A program made the position numbers and the translations under genes. From assembly GCF_963678975.1 (NCBI RefSeq), contig NC_089275.1, positions 19,666,220 to 19,730,219 of the forward strand: 64,000 bases of DNA, in the 5' to 3' direction. Shown piece by piece: positions 11,929-24,762 of this stretch. Position 1 is the first letter of the stretch. Every line of letters starts with the position of its first letter. The notes under the pieces were generated by a model. It was not told where the DNA came from and did not search any database. It worked only from the letters and a program-made list of their open reading frames with translations. This DNA is from Dysidea avara (taxonomy: Eukaryota > Porifera > Demospongiae > Dictyoceratida > Dysideidae).

Positions 11929-13760
11929 ATCATAGTTTATTGAAGAATTAGGTAGTGATTGATGTACTTTGAGGTATGTACATTCTACACTGTGTTTTTA
12001 TTGGTTTAAAGTTTGTATACCTTCTTCAATTGATATCTGACATACTCTGAAATTGCTTACTAAGGGTAGTTGCTAGAACGGGTTTGGACCATTGCTGTCT
12101 TTGAACCTATGAATGGCTATATGCTTAGTAAGAAATACAGCTACCATAATGATGGTAACTTATCACCACATTTGTAGTAAAATACAGGTGGTATACAAAG
12201 ACTTTAGATAAAATTATGCAAGTAGTATCAATCTGGTATATAACTACATACACAGTATTACTACACTCTCTCTTTCTCCACAGATCATCCTTAGTAGGTT
12301 TTAGATGTTTCATGGGTACACTTTTAATAAGGTATGTTCTACCATGTTTTTTTATCAGTCTAAAGTTTTTGTATAGCTTATACTTTCTTATACCATAGCT
12401 ACTTCCAAATTGCTTACTAAGCGTAGTTGCTAGAACGGGTTTGGACCATTTGTCTTTGAACCTGTGAATGGCTATATGCTTAGTAAGTAATATTCTCAAC
12501 TACAGCTACCACAATGATGGTAACTTATCACCACATTTTGTAGTAAAATACAGGTGGTATACAAAGACTTTAGATAAAATTATGCAAGTAGTATCAATCT
12601 GGTATATAACTACTTACACAGTATTACTACACTCTCTCTTTCTCCACAGATCATCCTTAGTAGGTTTTAGATGTTTCTATGGGTGCACTTTTAATAAGGT
12701 ATGTTCTACCATGTTTTATCAGTCTAAAGTTTTTGTATAGCTTATACTTTCTTATACCGTAGCTACTTCCAAATTGCTTACTAAGCGTAGTTGCTAGAAC
12801 GGGTTTGGACCATTTGTCTTTGAACCTGTGAATGGCTATATGCTTAGTAAGTAATATTCTCAACTACAGCTACCACAATGATGGTAACTTATCACCACAT
12901 TTGTAGTAAAATACAGGTGGTATACAAAGACTTTAGATAAAATTATACAAGTAGTATCAATATGGTATATAACTACTTACACAGTATTACTACACTCTCT
13001 CTTTCTCCACAGATCATCCTTAGTAGGTTTTAGATGTTTCTATGGGGTGCACTTTTAGTAAGGTATGTTCTACCCCATGTTTTATCAGTCTAAAGTTTTT
13101 GTATAGCTTATACTTTCTTATACCGTAGCTACTTCCAAATTGCTTACTAAGCGTAGTTGCTAGAACGGGTTTGGACCATTGCTGTCTTTGAACCTGTGAA
13201 TGGCTATATGCTTAGTAAGTAATATTCTAAAACTACAGCTATCATAATGATGGCAACTTATCACCACATTTTGTAGTAAAATACAGGTGGTATACAAAGA
13301 CTTTAGATATAATTATGCAACTAGTATCAAGCTGGTATATAACTACATACACAGTATTGCTACACTCTCTCTTTCTCCACAGATCATCCTTAGTAGGTTT
13401 TAGATGTTTCTATGGGGTGCACTTTTAATAAGGTATGTTCTACCAAGTTTAATATTTTATACCACTTAGCTACATTATTTTTAATACCATGCACACGCGT
13501 ACAAAGAGCATAGTTGTTAGAACAGATTTTCTTTGACCTGTCAGTACACTTGGTAACACGACAAGATTTCAACTGCATATTCCTTTATATATAAGGCCAT
13601 GAATGGCTGATAAAAATCTTTGCTGCTCTCGATGTTATTACGCACATGGCATTAATTTTGTACATAAAAAATATATAGCATGCACTGATTTGTTATTGCT
13701 AAACACGTGCATTATGTTACTACATTTTTCTTCCTTTGCAGATCAAGTTGTTTGGAGATG
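11929..13760 (+). repeat. Tandem array of ~360-bp units carrying mini-exon-like cassettes
   Basis: Six units start their cassette at about 11929, 12284, 12650, 13013, 13383 and 13742, spaced 355-370 bases apart. The middle four are nearly identical; the outer two are strongly diverged, as expected for an array homogenised in its centre. Each inner unit has a pyrimidine tract (CTCTCTCTTTCTCCACAG), a 48 to 50-base segment beginning ATCATCCTTAGTAGG and ending AATAAG, then GTATGTTC as a donor. Unit 1 keeps the same layout (CCCCACAG, 45 bases, then GTATGTAC) despite low identity, and unit 6 keeps the acceptor. Mini-exon lengths are not all multiples of three, and the minus-strand open frames merely repeat with the unit, so I infer a non-coding or decayed spliced transcript, not a protein. 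Confidence 0.7.
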
Positions 13761-14252
13761 TTTGGACGGATAAACCATATCTGTGATGTTTCTTCTTGTG
13801 TTAGCTATTTCGCCTTTTTTTTGCAGCTTTTAGGCTTTCTTAAGTACAGTGCTTGATTGTCCATTTAAAATCCTCAGTAACCTATTCGGTGGGGCTGAAC
13901 GAGGCTTATTGTGCCAATGCCATATACTTGTCATATTTCATCGATCGGGAAATATTTCAGCACTCAAGGACGCTGTTTTTACCATTGGGCTCACGTGCAC
14001 GTTACCAACCTCCTCTGTCGTTGCAGGGATGTCAGTGGAGTTTTTAAGATACGATGAAGCTTACCATCAACATCATAATTAACAATTATTGTCCTTCACA
14101 GTGTATGGTATGGTATGTAGAAGCTTAGGCTTGGCGTCAAGCATAATACTGAGGTAGAGTGTTATGCCAGCATATAATCGGTGGATAGCTACGTCAAACT
14201 ATGGAGTCTTGAAAATAAGTCGACACTCCTTAATAGAGCGTAGGGTACGTAT
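13761..14252. other. Unannotated stretch after the array
   Basis: Two overlapping short open frames at 13849-14082 have no recognisable motif. If the array is transcribed to the right this could be its last exon. I see nothing else. Confidence 0.35.
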
Positions 14253-14818
14253 CAGCGTTGAAACCGGGTCACATTTTGTCCGGGTCTGACCCCCTTTACA
14301 AATTATCCGGGTTAGATCTCACGTGCGAAGAAAATTAATTAGTTGGGACGATGCGGAAGTGTATAAATTCGTCATAGTCAAGCCCAGCTTCTTTCGTGAG
14401 CCACGCCCACTTATTGGATGACTGCAGCCATACATACGTTAAGCCACGCCTATTTATCGGTGGTATTGAGTCTGTAGGTGTGCACAAATCTGTATGCTGA
14501 GCCACGCCGACTAATCGTCATAAAAGACATGGTCTGGCCTTGCATCAGGCCAGCTTTTCATGACAGACATTGGGAATGCGTTGTAATCATGGTCTGTTAG
14601 GTATGCTGAAGTCACACCCACTTGCAGGAAACGTGTCTTGAGGACACGGGTGTGGCTTATTTTCTGTAAACTTACGTAGAACCACGCCAGATAATACCTG
14701 CTTAGTAGTATAATTATAGCTACTCTCGTATACATATGTAACGGACTAGTCGAGTACTCGAAGTGTAGCCCTCAATCCAGGTCTGCGGGTCAACAGTAGT
14801 AACCCGGTTTAAACGCTG
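14253..14818. mobile_element. hAT-like MITE, CAGCGTTGAAACCGGGTC ends
   Basis: The left end CAGCGTTGAAACCGGGTC is matched by AACCCGGTTTAAACGCTG at the right. The interior has repeated phrases of the form GCCACGCCCACTTATTGG, which also occur in the related element at 45976-46552. No clear 8-bp duplication remains, suggesting age. A minus-strand open frame inside it looks like chance. Confidence 0.6.
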
Positions 14819-16297
14819 GTAAACTGTTGTTCAGTCTTGAATTAGCTATTGCTGAAAACGTGCAGTTTGTGCTAGCTATGAACGTGAAAAGTGATGCTGC
14901 CGCAGGCCTGTTTATGCATTGTAGACTGGCATGATCAGCTTTGCCAAAAGGTATCATCAGCTTTGCCAAAAGGTATCCGTACATATAACGGATTGTTATA
15001 CATTAATTAGCTATAGTTTGTATAGAAGCCTTATTCGAGTAGCATGTGGTCATAGCAGACAATTTATGTGCAAGAGTGGACAGCCTCGCAGGGTTTCATT
15101 GCTCTAGACGCTTCAGTCTTCAGGGAATATAATGCGCTTGCAAGGATTGTCACTTAATACGTGATCGTCTCGAGCAATTATCTCGTCTAGCTTGTCTTCA
15201 AGCCGTCTATAGCCATTAGAGATGCTCCTCGTCTATTTAGTCTCAAGGCACCTAAAATGCTGTGTGTGAAGTGCTGGGTGCATCATCTTTGATGAATTTC
15301 ATTTAGCATTATTGTTTGCTGTGACTCTGTAGCTTGCTGTACTTTTAATTTTGATGGTAGCTATATCCCCACCCACATCAAGTTTCACCCTACTATATCA
15401 AATTTCATTAATGCCGCTGTTATTAAGTATACATAATATATTATGATGCATGAGAAGGCTGACCATCATTATACAGCATATATAGGAAGCATCAGTTGCA
15501 CCTCAGTAAAATTAGAAGGCTTAACGTTTATAATGACAAATAGGTTATTAAAGCTGTGATTTGGAATAGTTTATTTAATGAAAAACTCCCACACTCACAT
15601 GTGAATTAATCCAATTTGTGGATGATAAACAAGTGGTCAAGTTTGCCTGGGTAGAGCAATGTATGAGTGGAACTTTTAATTGCCCATTATCCAGATATAT
15701 ATTGTTTGCCTGACTGTGTGCATGGCTACATGCAGATAAGGTGTTTATGTTACTGGGAGCTCTATATTGCTTGTGGTTTAAGTAATTAGTCAAGCCACTA
15801 GTATCACTCTCCTTCGGCATTTATAAGCTGAGTAAGCTCCTGATATCACTGAATGTATGGTACAATGGTATGCTTTGATAACCTCAAATCTGCTCCACTA
15901 TTGTATGCATATCTTTACCCTGATCAAAGCATCCTCTAGAATTATCTGTGCTACTGTTATGTACCTTTCAAGCTTTCATGAAAGCACATGATGCATGCAT
16001 ATGAGTGCACAACAAATCAAACAATAAAACAGGTTCAGCAGGTTTATCAGGTTCAGCAGGTTTATCACAGAATAATTGGCTTGTGAATATTTTGTGGTAT
16101 GTATTGATGGGGGTGTGCCAAATTTATTACTTTTATCACAAACTGCACAAATGTTATAGCCATGTATTTATTGGCTATGCTATCTCGCTATAAATATACA
16201 GCTACATAACTATGTCATTTCCTCAATCTAAAATTAATAGAAATAAACTGTACATGCTACCATAATTAAACAATACTGAGTCCATCCTGATTGTCAA
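14819..16297. other. Intergenic; small tandem repeat
   Basis: No gene is recognised. At 16029-16066 an 18 to 19-base phrase, CAGGTTCAGCAGGTTTAT, is repeated twice in tandem. From about 15960 the sequence is weakly alike to 31730-32198, so it belongs to the segmental duplication that includes the next gene. Confidence 0.45.
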
Positions 16298-19200
16298 TCA
16301 CTTTAGTAGCCTTCGCAATATTTTCCCACTTAGTGATTTTGGTATTTCTTTAATAAAATTTACTCCTCCTTTTAACTGTTTGTGTTCTGCTACTTTTCCC
16401 TTCACAAAATCCTCCACTTCTTGTTCACTCAGCTCATTACTGCTCCTTACCACAAATGCTCGGGGAAGCTCACCAGATCTCTCATCATCAACACCTTGTA
16501 CAATAACACTACTGACATCATCTGGATCATGTGATCCCCTTACCTATAACTGCCACATCAGAGATGTGTGGATGTTGGAGGAGAAGAGCCTCCAGTTCTG
16601 CTGGAGCTACTTGAAAACCTTTCACTTTGATCAACTCCTTCAGTCTGTCAGTTACGTAGAAAAATCCATCCTCATTGTAGTAACCTTAAACAAATAATAT
16701 CCACACACAGCATTAGTGGTATCACTGGAGTATATACACTTGTAGCCATACTAGTGTACATATAATTCCCATTTCAGTCATATATATACACAGTTTGTGA
16801 TATGACCAAAGTAATTATATATGTCCACTAGTATATAGCTGCAAGTGTAGATGACCTCTCTTGTTTCCTTGCATTTTATCTCTATGATCCCTACTATGAT
16901 CCCTACTCAAATGTATTTAATTTTGTTTGCTATAACTTTTTATGTAATAACATACTTCATTACTGGTGAAAGGAAAGAATACCACATCTAAGGTAAGGAT
17001 TTTACCAGACCCATTAGAAAAATTAATTGAGCAATTGAATGTGTACCCTGATGATATTACTGAATGTGAAGGGCTATTCTGCTTCATTATCAACTATGTT
17101 CCACCCATTATACATGGCATTATAACAAAGAAAAGTATGGGAAGTGTCTCTGCAATCATTCCAGTCACTACTGAAATTGAAACTAAACACACTAGGGCTC
17201 AAACGAATATCCAAATATTTGACTATTCGGAACCGAATCGAGTACTCGAAGCTATAATAATGTCTTTGAGTAATCGAAAGTACGTGGGATCCGAATTCTG
17301 TAATTAATAAGTTATCACGTGCTAAGCCATTTGTTTCCTTTGTTCTGCGCTGCGTGACTACACGTGGCAATGGATAGTTCTAGCGACGACTCAGGTGAAG
17401 AAAGAATAGATGACGATGATGAAGAAGAGACTCATGAGACTGGCACCGTTGCCAGTAATTGTTCTCGAGGTAATTCTTCAAGACAACGTCGACCTCGTTC
17501 AGTGGTGTGGAAGTTTTTCAGTGCCTTGCAAGGCAGAAAATCAGTTCAGTGTCAGTTGTGTCCAGTTGGAAATAATGATGGTTTACTTGCATATCACGGA
17601 GGGACATCATTGATGCGTGAACATTTAAAGAGACGCCACTATACTGCGTTTTGTGAAGCGACCACGAATGATTCGAGTGATACTCCATCTACAAGTAAGC
17701 AAACCAGACTAGATAGTTTTACCCGTAGTATTGTATGTTCTCGGACCCATTCAAAGGCTATTACAGACCGTATAACTGGTGTTATCATCAAAGATTTAAG
17801 GCCAATAAATTTCGTAGATGGGGAAGGTTTTCAAAACCTCATGAGCTTTATTGAACCAGGCTATCATTTACCGTCTGCAACTTACTTTACGAAACTGATT
17901 GAGCTCAAGTATGAAGAAGCTGTAGCCAAAGTTCAACAAACTCTTCAAGCAGCTAATTACATATCAATCACTTCTAACATGTGGACCAGCCTTGCCAATG
18001 ATGCTTACATTAGCCTAACTACCCACTTTATTTCTGGTGAGTGGAATATGGAATCAGATTGTTTGGGTACCATGCCAGTATCTGAACGGCACACAGGTGA
18101 TAATATTTCATCATGGATTGAGGAGATACTGGGAAATTTTGGCATAAGTACACAAAAGGTTGTTAGCTTTGTTCATGACAATGGGTCAAATTTTGTTCGT
18201 GCTGGAAAAATATTATCAGAGAAGTTTGGGTGGTCAAGTGAAAGTTGTGCTGGTCATGATTTGCAATTATGTATTAAGGCTGGCCTGGAAGTAAATGAAA
18301 TTCAGCAAGTGGTTAGTGCGGCTCGAAGATTAGTTGAGCATTTCAAGAAGAGTGAACTTGCTAATACTGCTTTGCAGAAGCGTCAGCAACAAATGTCACC
18401 AGACCAAGATGTACTACAGATAGTTCAGGATGTAAAGACAAGATGGAATAGTGTCTATTACATGATTGATCGTCTGTTGAAGTTACGATTGCCAATTAGT
18501 GCAGTTCTAGCTGATAGCACTGTAACCAGATGAGATCACCGTCACCTTGATTTACAACCTTCATCGTGGGATCTTCTAGAACAGCTAAGAGATGTATTGT
18601 ACCCATTTCAGGTAGCCACTACCCACTTAAGCAGTGAATACAATGTTTCAGTTTCAACTATGCTACCAGTTATACACGGGATTATCAATAATATGCAGCC
18701 TGAAAGTGGTAACTCAGCACCAGTTAGAAATTTTAAGAATATTGTTATAAGAGAACTTACTCAACAATGGAACTTGAATGAAATTGATCCAAGTGAACCT
18801 AGCCTTCCATTACTAGCTACCTTTTTGGATCCACGGTTTAAAGATACCAACCTGAAGTTTCTTAACTGCTCACAGAAATCTTTGCTTGAAACATCAGTAA
18901 TTTACCTTATCAACAGCTTTGAGTATGACAGGGACACTACTGCTACTGCAAGTGGCCAAACTAGTTCTCAAACACATGCTTCTGAGCCACATCATTTGTC
19001 TGCCCTAGATATTTTACTTGGGGAAGATGATTCTGCTGAAAATAGTCGAAGTGGTGATCATGTCTCTGAAACAGTTAGGGCTTATTTATCAGCTAACGTT
19101 CGTTCCCGTGAATCTTCTCCTCTACAATGGTGGAAAGTTATTACTTCACATTACAGTTTACTCGTGCCTTTAGTTCAAAAGTATTTCTGTGTTCCAGCTA

Positions 19201-21643
19201 CTTCAACTCCATCAGAGCGCATCTTTTCCTGTGCTGGAATTATAGCTAACCGATTGCGATCAAGTTTAAACCCAGAACACTTGAACATGCTAGTATTCTT
19301 AAACAAAAATTACAAATTATTATAACTGCTCAATGCATAAGTACATGTAATTCTAACTACTGTCACTTATGTTACCTATGTAATGTATCTAAACTGTGTG
19401 TGTTTTAGTCACATTTGACTTACATGCATGTGTGATCAAGATGATTTCAAACAAAACAACTCAAATATTCTTACGTAAGTGGTTGATTCCAGTGAGTCAC
19501 CAACAAAGTTAATTGGTATGCATAAAAATAGAATATTCGGTAGTTTTGATTAAAGGATATTCGAATAGTAAAAATCACTATTCGTTTGAGCCCTAAAACA
19601 CACGCCTCAACTATGGTTTACTGAAAAGCAATGTGGCCATTCCACTTTTCAAGTATGTTCTACCCTTTTATACAGCATTACATATAAACAAAAGTACGAG
19701 AAATACCTCTGCTAGTCATTATACAAAATTATGTACAAGCCAGCTGTACTGAAGTCATCATGTACTATATGCATTACTGTGAATCAACACCTACACGAGA
19801 AAGAAATGGGACACAAAAGAGGACAAAGGTATATCCGTGGTGCATGCACTGTATAGCTGCTGCAGTTGGCAAAAGGCAGCCAAAGTGATGTTGAACAGTG
19901 AAGAAATCAAGCCTGTACATTGTGGAGTTATGCTTGGCTGGAGGGAAGCATCAGTCAGGTAGGCATCAGATAGTTAATTAACAGAAAATTCAGTTAAATA
20001 AGAAATTTATAAACTTGTTGGAAGACTTTAGAATTGCGTTGAAGACATTTTGGCCTTGACAACTGTCATGAAGAAAGAATGAGGCTGGTTTTAAGTGATA
20101 TTTTAGCTCGAAAAGCCCAAATCTACATGATCTCTACCATACAGCACTACCATATTGTATGATATACACAGAACTAGTGTATTATATCAGTGAGTCTTAC
20201 CAATATCTCCTGAGCGTAGCCACCCATCAGCAGTGATGGTGTCAGCAGTAGCCTTGTCATTGTTCAGGTAACCCTTCATTACCTGTGGATACATATCACG
20301 ATAATAAAATGATGAACTATACGGTGCATTGTACTAACCTGTGGACCTTTGAACATCACTTCTCCATCACAATTAGGGCCCAAGGATTCCCCAGTTTCAG
20401 GATTGATAACCTTAACAAAAGTGTTAAGCACTGGAACACCAGACGAACTTGGGTTGTTTACATCATGAGGGCAACACAGTACTATAGGACTGAGCTCGGT
20501 CATACCATAACCTTGTCGCACAACCTTTATACCAAGTCGTTGTTTCACAGCTGTAGCTGTTTCACATCTTAGTGGAGCAGCACCACTAAATATGCTCTGT
20601 ACAGAAGACACATCATAATCATCAACCATTGGGTGTTTAGCCAAAAACACAACGAGTGGGGGTACTAAAAATGTTTCATTTATTTTATAGCTCTGAAGAG
20701 CTTCTAGGAATGATTGCGGCTCAAATTTGGGCAAAATTACATTGGTACTGCCCTGGCACAGCCCAGATGCAAGTAATACTGAAATTCCATAGATATGGAA
20801 AAATGGTACTATGCCAAGAAATCGACAATCTGGATCACTAAGATCGATAAATTGTGGATGACTAAATTGGTTGAGATTAGCCATGACATTGTAATGGGTT
20901 AACATCACTCCCTTGGGTAAGCCGGTGGTGCCACTGGAGTATGGAAGTACTGCTATATCATTTTTGTAGTCCAGTTTTATGTCACTTGGAAATCTTGATC
21001 CACTGTCATTCACTAAACTCTGGTAGGATATCATATTCTTCTCTTCTCCCACACCTCCATCATCACCCAGTACTATCATCTTCTCTACACAACCTGCCTT
21101 ACTGGCTGCTTCTTGTATTGTTGGTAACAAGGATGGTATGGTGGCTACGTACTTTGAGTTTGAGTTCTTAAACTGATAAGCTAACTCTTCTGAGGTATAG
21201 CTTGGATTACAAGTACTCACAATCCCTCCCACAGCAAGTGTAGAGAAGAATGTTGTACAGAATTCCACACTGTTGAGGGAAACTAGTGCTAACACATCTC
21301 CCTTCTGCATACCACTCCTCACTAGACCAGATGCCATATTAACCACTGACTCCTGTACTTCATTGTAAGAGTACTCCCTTCCTGTAACACCATCTATTAG
21401 AGCAGTCTTCTTGCCATACTTGGGAAAGTGCTGGAATACATAACTGTAGAGGTTGATCTCAGGAATCGAAATGTCGTCTTCATACGGACACTTCACAATG
21501 AAATCTTTACTGATGGTTGATGTGTTATACATATAAGCACATGATGGCTGATGACTGAAAATTGTAGGGAAGAAACGTCTACCAGTATTTCGCCAAGCAT
21601 GATGACATAGTGATGCAAAAAGTCTAGTCACCTCTTGCTGCAT
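16298..21643 (-). CDS. 4CL-like acyl-CoA ligase, copy 2 (intact, with hAT in intron 2)
   Basis: An ANL-superfamily acyl-CoA ligase of about 574 residues. I place exons at 21643-20339, 20282-20201, 16684-16544 and 16494-16298. All borders are GT-AG and all phases agree with copy 3. Visible motifs are [12 protein letters not shown] (ATP/AMP binding), [32 protein letters not shown] and [14 protein letters not shown], which holds the catalytic lysine region. The length fits the family (about 540-580). The N-terminus ([12 protein letters not shown], then RNTGRRFF) is basic and amphipathic, which suggests mitochondrial import; there is no peroxisomal SKL. Intron 2 is 3.5 kb against about 135 bases in copy 3, because it carries a hAT transposon (17193-19595) plus about 1.1 kb of other sequence. 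The substrate cannot be told from sequence; medium-chain or aromatic acids are possible. Confidence 0.85.
17193..19595 (+). mobile_element. hAT transposon, near-complete, 8-bp target duplication
   Basis: The ends TAGGGCTCAAACGAATA and TATTCGTTTGAGCCCTA are perfect inverted repeats. The flanking octamer AAACACAC occurs exactly on both sides (17185-17192 and 19596-19603). The 2403-bp element holds one transposase gene in its centre. Exact ends and duplication, with only one defect in the gene, point to a recent insertion. It sits inside intron 2 of ligase copy 2, opposite in strand to that gene. Confidence 0.9.
17364..19325 (+). pseudogene. hAT transposase (ZBED type), one in-frame stop
   Basis: The frame encodes a hAT-family DDE transposase of about 653 codons. 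An N-terminal BED zinc finger spans about residues 45-95 (VVWKFFSAL, then CQLC and a HLKRRH pair). The RNase-H-like core includes [12 protein letters not shown] and [10 protein letters not shown]. The C-terminal hAT dimerisation domain reads [12 protein letters not shown], then [15 protein letters not shown] and [22 protein letters not shown] single TGA at 18531-18533 interrupts an otherwise open frame, since the same frame continues through 18534-19325. The function would be cut-and-paste transposition; as sequenced it makes only the first 389 residues. Confidence 0.85.
19596..20200. other. Remaining intron 2 sequence of ligase copy 2
   Basis: This is the intron sequence between the hAT element and exon 2, together with about 0.5 kb on the other side (16685-17184). 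None of it is matched in the short intron of copy 3. I see no domain or inverted repeat in it. Confidence 0.45.
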
Positions 21644-22869
21644 GATGGTACCCTATAAGCATTACAAACATTTATGATCAATGTAATAGGACTGCTACTG
21701 TACATATACATACATACATAAGTGTCGCAAGGTGCCTTTTATTTTGATAATAATAATAACAGATATGATGTGCCAAGTCCTAGTCTGTTTATGCACATGC
21801 AGACACATACGCCAAGTCACGCATGCCTTCAAAGCATTTCAACCCAAAATACTTCCAACAAAATTTTGAAACTTTTTAAAACATATGTAACATGCAAAAT
21901 GACTTACTTCAGCTAAGTATAGCTCAACGATGGCCAACTCTATGGGCTTGGATTTTGCAATGTTTTATTTTCATGCAGGCCTACTGTTCAGACCAATATT
22001 GCATGATCAGGTTTGATAAAAGTAAAGGCATGCATTAAAACCTGCATTCCAGGCACTATTTAGTTCTGTGTCATAACAAAGAGTTTTTTTTTGCAAGATG
22101 AAAAGGTAGGTGTGTAGATGAAAGCTATTATAAGTACAACAAGAAACTAGGTACCCTCATACACAAAAAATCAGACCTGATTTCAACACTTCCTCAAAGA
22201 ATTTTCTGTTTTGAAGTGTGTGCTATCAAACAATCAAAATACTCTAATAGAGCAGTCATGTAATAGTTTAGTACTTTTATTATGCTATTTCATCTTCTTC
22301 AGAATAATATACTCACAACAATCTATTTTGAGAAACATCTTGAAGATATAATCTGCTTTTTCACTACCATCCAAGACACCATAACCAACACACGTAAGGT
22401 GAGACCAGATATTTTATAACAGACCCAATTGACCTGAACAAAATGTGATATGGTTTTCTTGGTAGGAATGGTTACAATGGAGGAGAGTATTATAATAGTT
22501 ACATATGAAGATGAATGCGAACGTTTGCTATTCAGTAAAAATGTCAGGTGCAACAGGCATAAAAATGAAATTAATTATTGTGTACCACCTACTACTGTAT
22601 GTACCTCACATCTGCTAGGTAATTTTCTAAGTGTGATACATGTAGAGTAATTCTCTGAGCATGATGCTCCTATTCATGGAAATGTTGTCAAAATGGCCAA
22701 AACCAACCAGGTGTAGTAAACTCTACCCATACATTTTGTATTGTGTATATCAAGGGCCATGCACTACAGTAAAATTAATGGTGCAATAACCCATGACACT
22801 TGGTAGATGCCTAAAATTCAAAAAAATTTGTGATAGCTACTACGGGAATTGAACTCAGTAATCCTAGTA
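21644..22869. other. Upstream region of ligase copy 2 (duplicated)
   Basis: About 0.8 kb upstream of the gene can be matched piecewise to 34149-35850: TGATCAATGTAAT near the start codon, then CAATCAAAATACTCTAATAG at 22231, then GACCAGATATTTT at 22410. This shows that the duplication includes putative promoter DNA. A TATA-like or other element shared by both copies is not obvious by eye. Confidence 0.5.
22231..22260 (+). repeat. CTCTAATAGAG module
   Basis: One copy of the module in the upstream flank of ligase copy 2. The paralogous position in copy 3 (about 35022-35050) has a decayed version, ATATTCTAAAAGATCAGTCA, so the module predates the duplication. Confidence 0.7.
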
Positions 22870-23556
22870 GTATAGCGGCACAACCAAAAATTCGTGCACT
22901 TTTTCATAAAGCCATGAAACTTTCCACATAAATAGTACTCCTAAATACATGTATTTTTAGATATAGTGCCATCGCTGATTTGACCTTTGGTGACCTTTAT
23001 GGCCATTTTTGTACAGAAAATTGATCATTTTTGTCTTTAACTCCCTGAGGCAGTAATTAACTTGTTAAAACATGGTACCAAACAAAAGATCTTGTTGATA
23101 GAAACAACTTGGTTTTTATTTGAAATCTATAGGTGATTTCATTATGAAGTTATGAGCATTTTTATTAGCTACAAAATTTGATACACTTACCTGTCCTCAA
23201 GGTGTGAATTACCTGTGGGCAGATAATTATGCATAAATTTATCAGCTAATAAAAATGATCATAACTTTGTAATGAAATCACCTATTGACTTCAAATGAAA
23301 ACCAAGTTGTTTCTATCAGCAAGATCTTTTGTTTGGTACCATGTTTTAACAAGTTAATTACTGCCTCAGGGAGTTAAAGACAAAATGATCAATTTTCTGT
23401 ACAAAAATGGCTGTAAAGGTCACCAAAGGTCAAATCAGTGATGGCACTATATCTAAAAATACATGTATTGAGGAGTACTATTTATGTGGAAAGTTTCATG
23501 GTTTTATGAAAAAGTACACAATATTGCCAATTTTGGGGGCTACGCCGCTATATATA
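22870..23556. mobile_element. Large foldback element with ~300-bp arms
   Basis: The segment 22870-23176 is repeated in inverted orientation at about 23236-23556, with about 60 bases between. The outer ends are TATAGCGGC and GCCGCTATA. Arm identity is high: for example GGTACCAAACAAAAGATCTT in the left arm has its complement in the right. Such a long near-perfect hairpin is typical of foldback elements; the superfamily is not clear. The open frame that starts in the right arm at 23407 has no recognisable protein motif. Confidence 0.75.
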
Positions 23557-24762
23557 GTGTGGATCTCAAAATGGAAACATTATGCTAGGTATGCCACTGT
23601 TATAGTCCCTAATAGTTTCTGCCTTTTTAAATGTGTACATAGCCTGCCCCCTTTTCTCATTGATTGGATTGCAACCCAATTGAAAGAAAAACAAGATGGC
23701 TACATGAGACAAAGGCTTGATGTGTACACAGAATATATACAGTGTAAGCAAATAATACAAGTGCAATTCGAGAAAGCTATGGGGTTACTTACTGTGACCC
23801 TGCAAAATGGTCACTACTACATCATAGATAGTATAAACATGGATTGGAAATGCACATTAAATGATATCCTGGTGTATATGTGCACGTTTCCAATCCATCT
23901 TCCACACAAAATAGAAAGGTGCTTCTTTTTGTTGCTTCTAGTGATTTTCACACAGACCAACCTTTAATATAAAAGAAACAAGTAATGCTTTATTATTGAA
24001 CTGCTTTAGTGTTCAATATCAGCATAGCTTTAACACCTGATATCCAATTAGTGGCGTGTGACCAAAAATCCCACAATAGATATATTGGATGTGCTCATGC
24101 ATGCTGTGATGTACAACATGTAGAAAATGATATTAAGGTAAAAAATATAACAATTATTGTACCCTAAACTGATATACATGACTTGAACATAGCTAGTTAT
24201 TATGCCGGAAAGTTAACACTTTTTGGATGTTAAAACTACGTGTTAATGTCAAAAACTAATAATAAAATAATAGCAATTGTGTGTTCTTTTTTAAAGGCCA
24301 TCCTATGAGAAAATCAGCACTAAAGCCAAAAAAACAGACACCATCATATTTTGAGTGGAAACCCTGGCATGCTATACGCCACTCCAAGTATTCATTATTT
24401 CCCATTCATTGACCTCAGTATTTCATGCAGGTAGGTAGTTCATTTTCTTCGTTATGACTGCTGCTACTGACCCACACAACAGTTATATAAGAGGCAAGAA
24501 TACAGAAGAAATTAAACTTAGAACAGCTAGAAAAAGCTAAGTGGGTTTTGATTCTGAACAAGGCAATCACATGATAAATGCTGTCCCATGGGACAGCCTG
24601 TAAATGTGAATACAGGGAGTCAGAAACGTGTAACTAAAATGTTCTGTTAGCTAACAGAATATTCCAGTGAATAAAACCAAGTGGATGAGTAGCTATTGGC
24701 CCAGTTCGGGCGGGAATAATGGGCCGGGAATAATGAATCTTCTTGGAGTAGGCATATAATTA
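23557..24762. other. Intergenic, no gene recognised
   Basis: The frame running to 23967 is probably chance. A short inverted repeat (ATGGATTGGAAATGCAC facing GTGCACGTTTCCAATCCAT) lies at about 23839-23900. Nothing else is recognisable. Confidence 0.4.

Noticed and set aside
12125-12863. Repeated minus-strand open frames (MRILLTKHIAIH...) in the 360-bp array
   Set aside because: They recur only because the DNA unit recurs, change length between units by small indels, and have no recognisable fold or motif.
22826-22886. tRNA-like B box (GAGTTCAATTCC on the minus strand)
   Set aside because: Only the T-arm part is tRNA-like; no acceptor stem or anticodon arm could be drawn.
23407-23967. 186-residue plus-strand open frame
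   Set aside because: It begins in one arm of the foldback element and runs out of it, with no domain or conserved feature.
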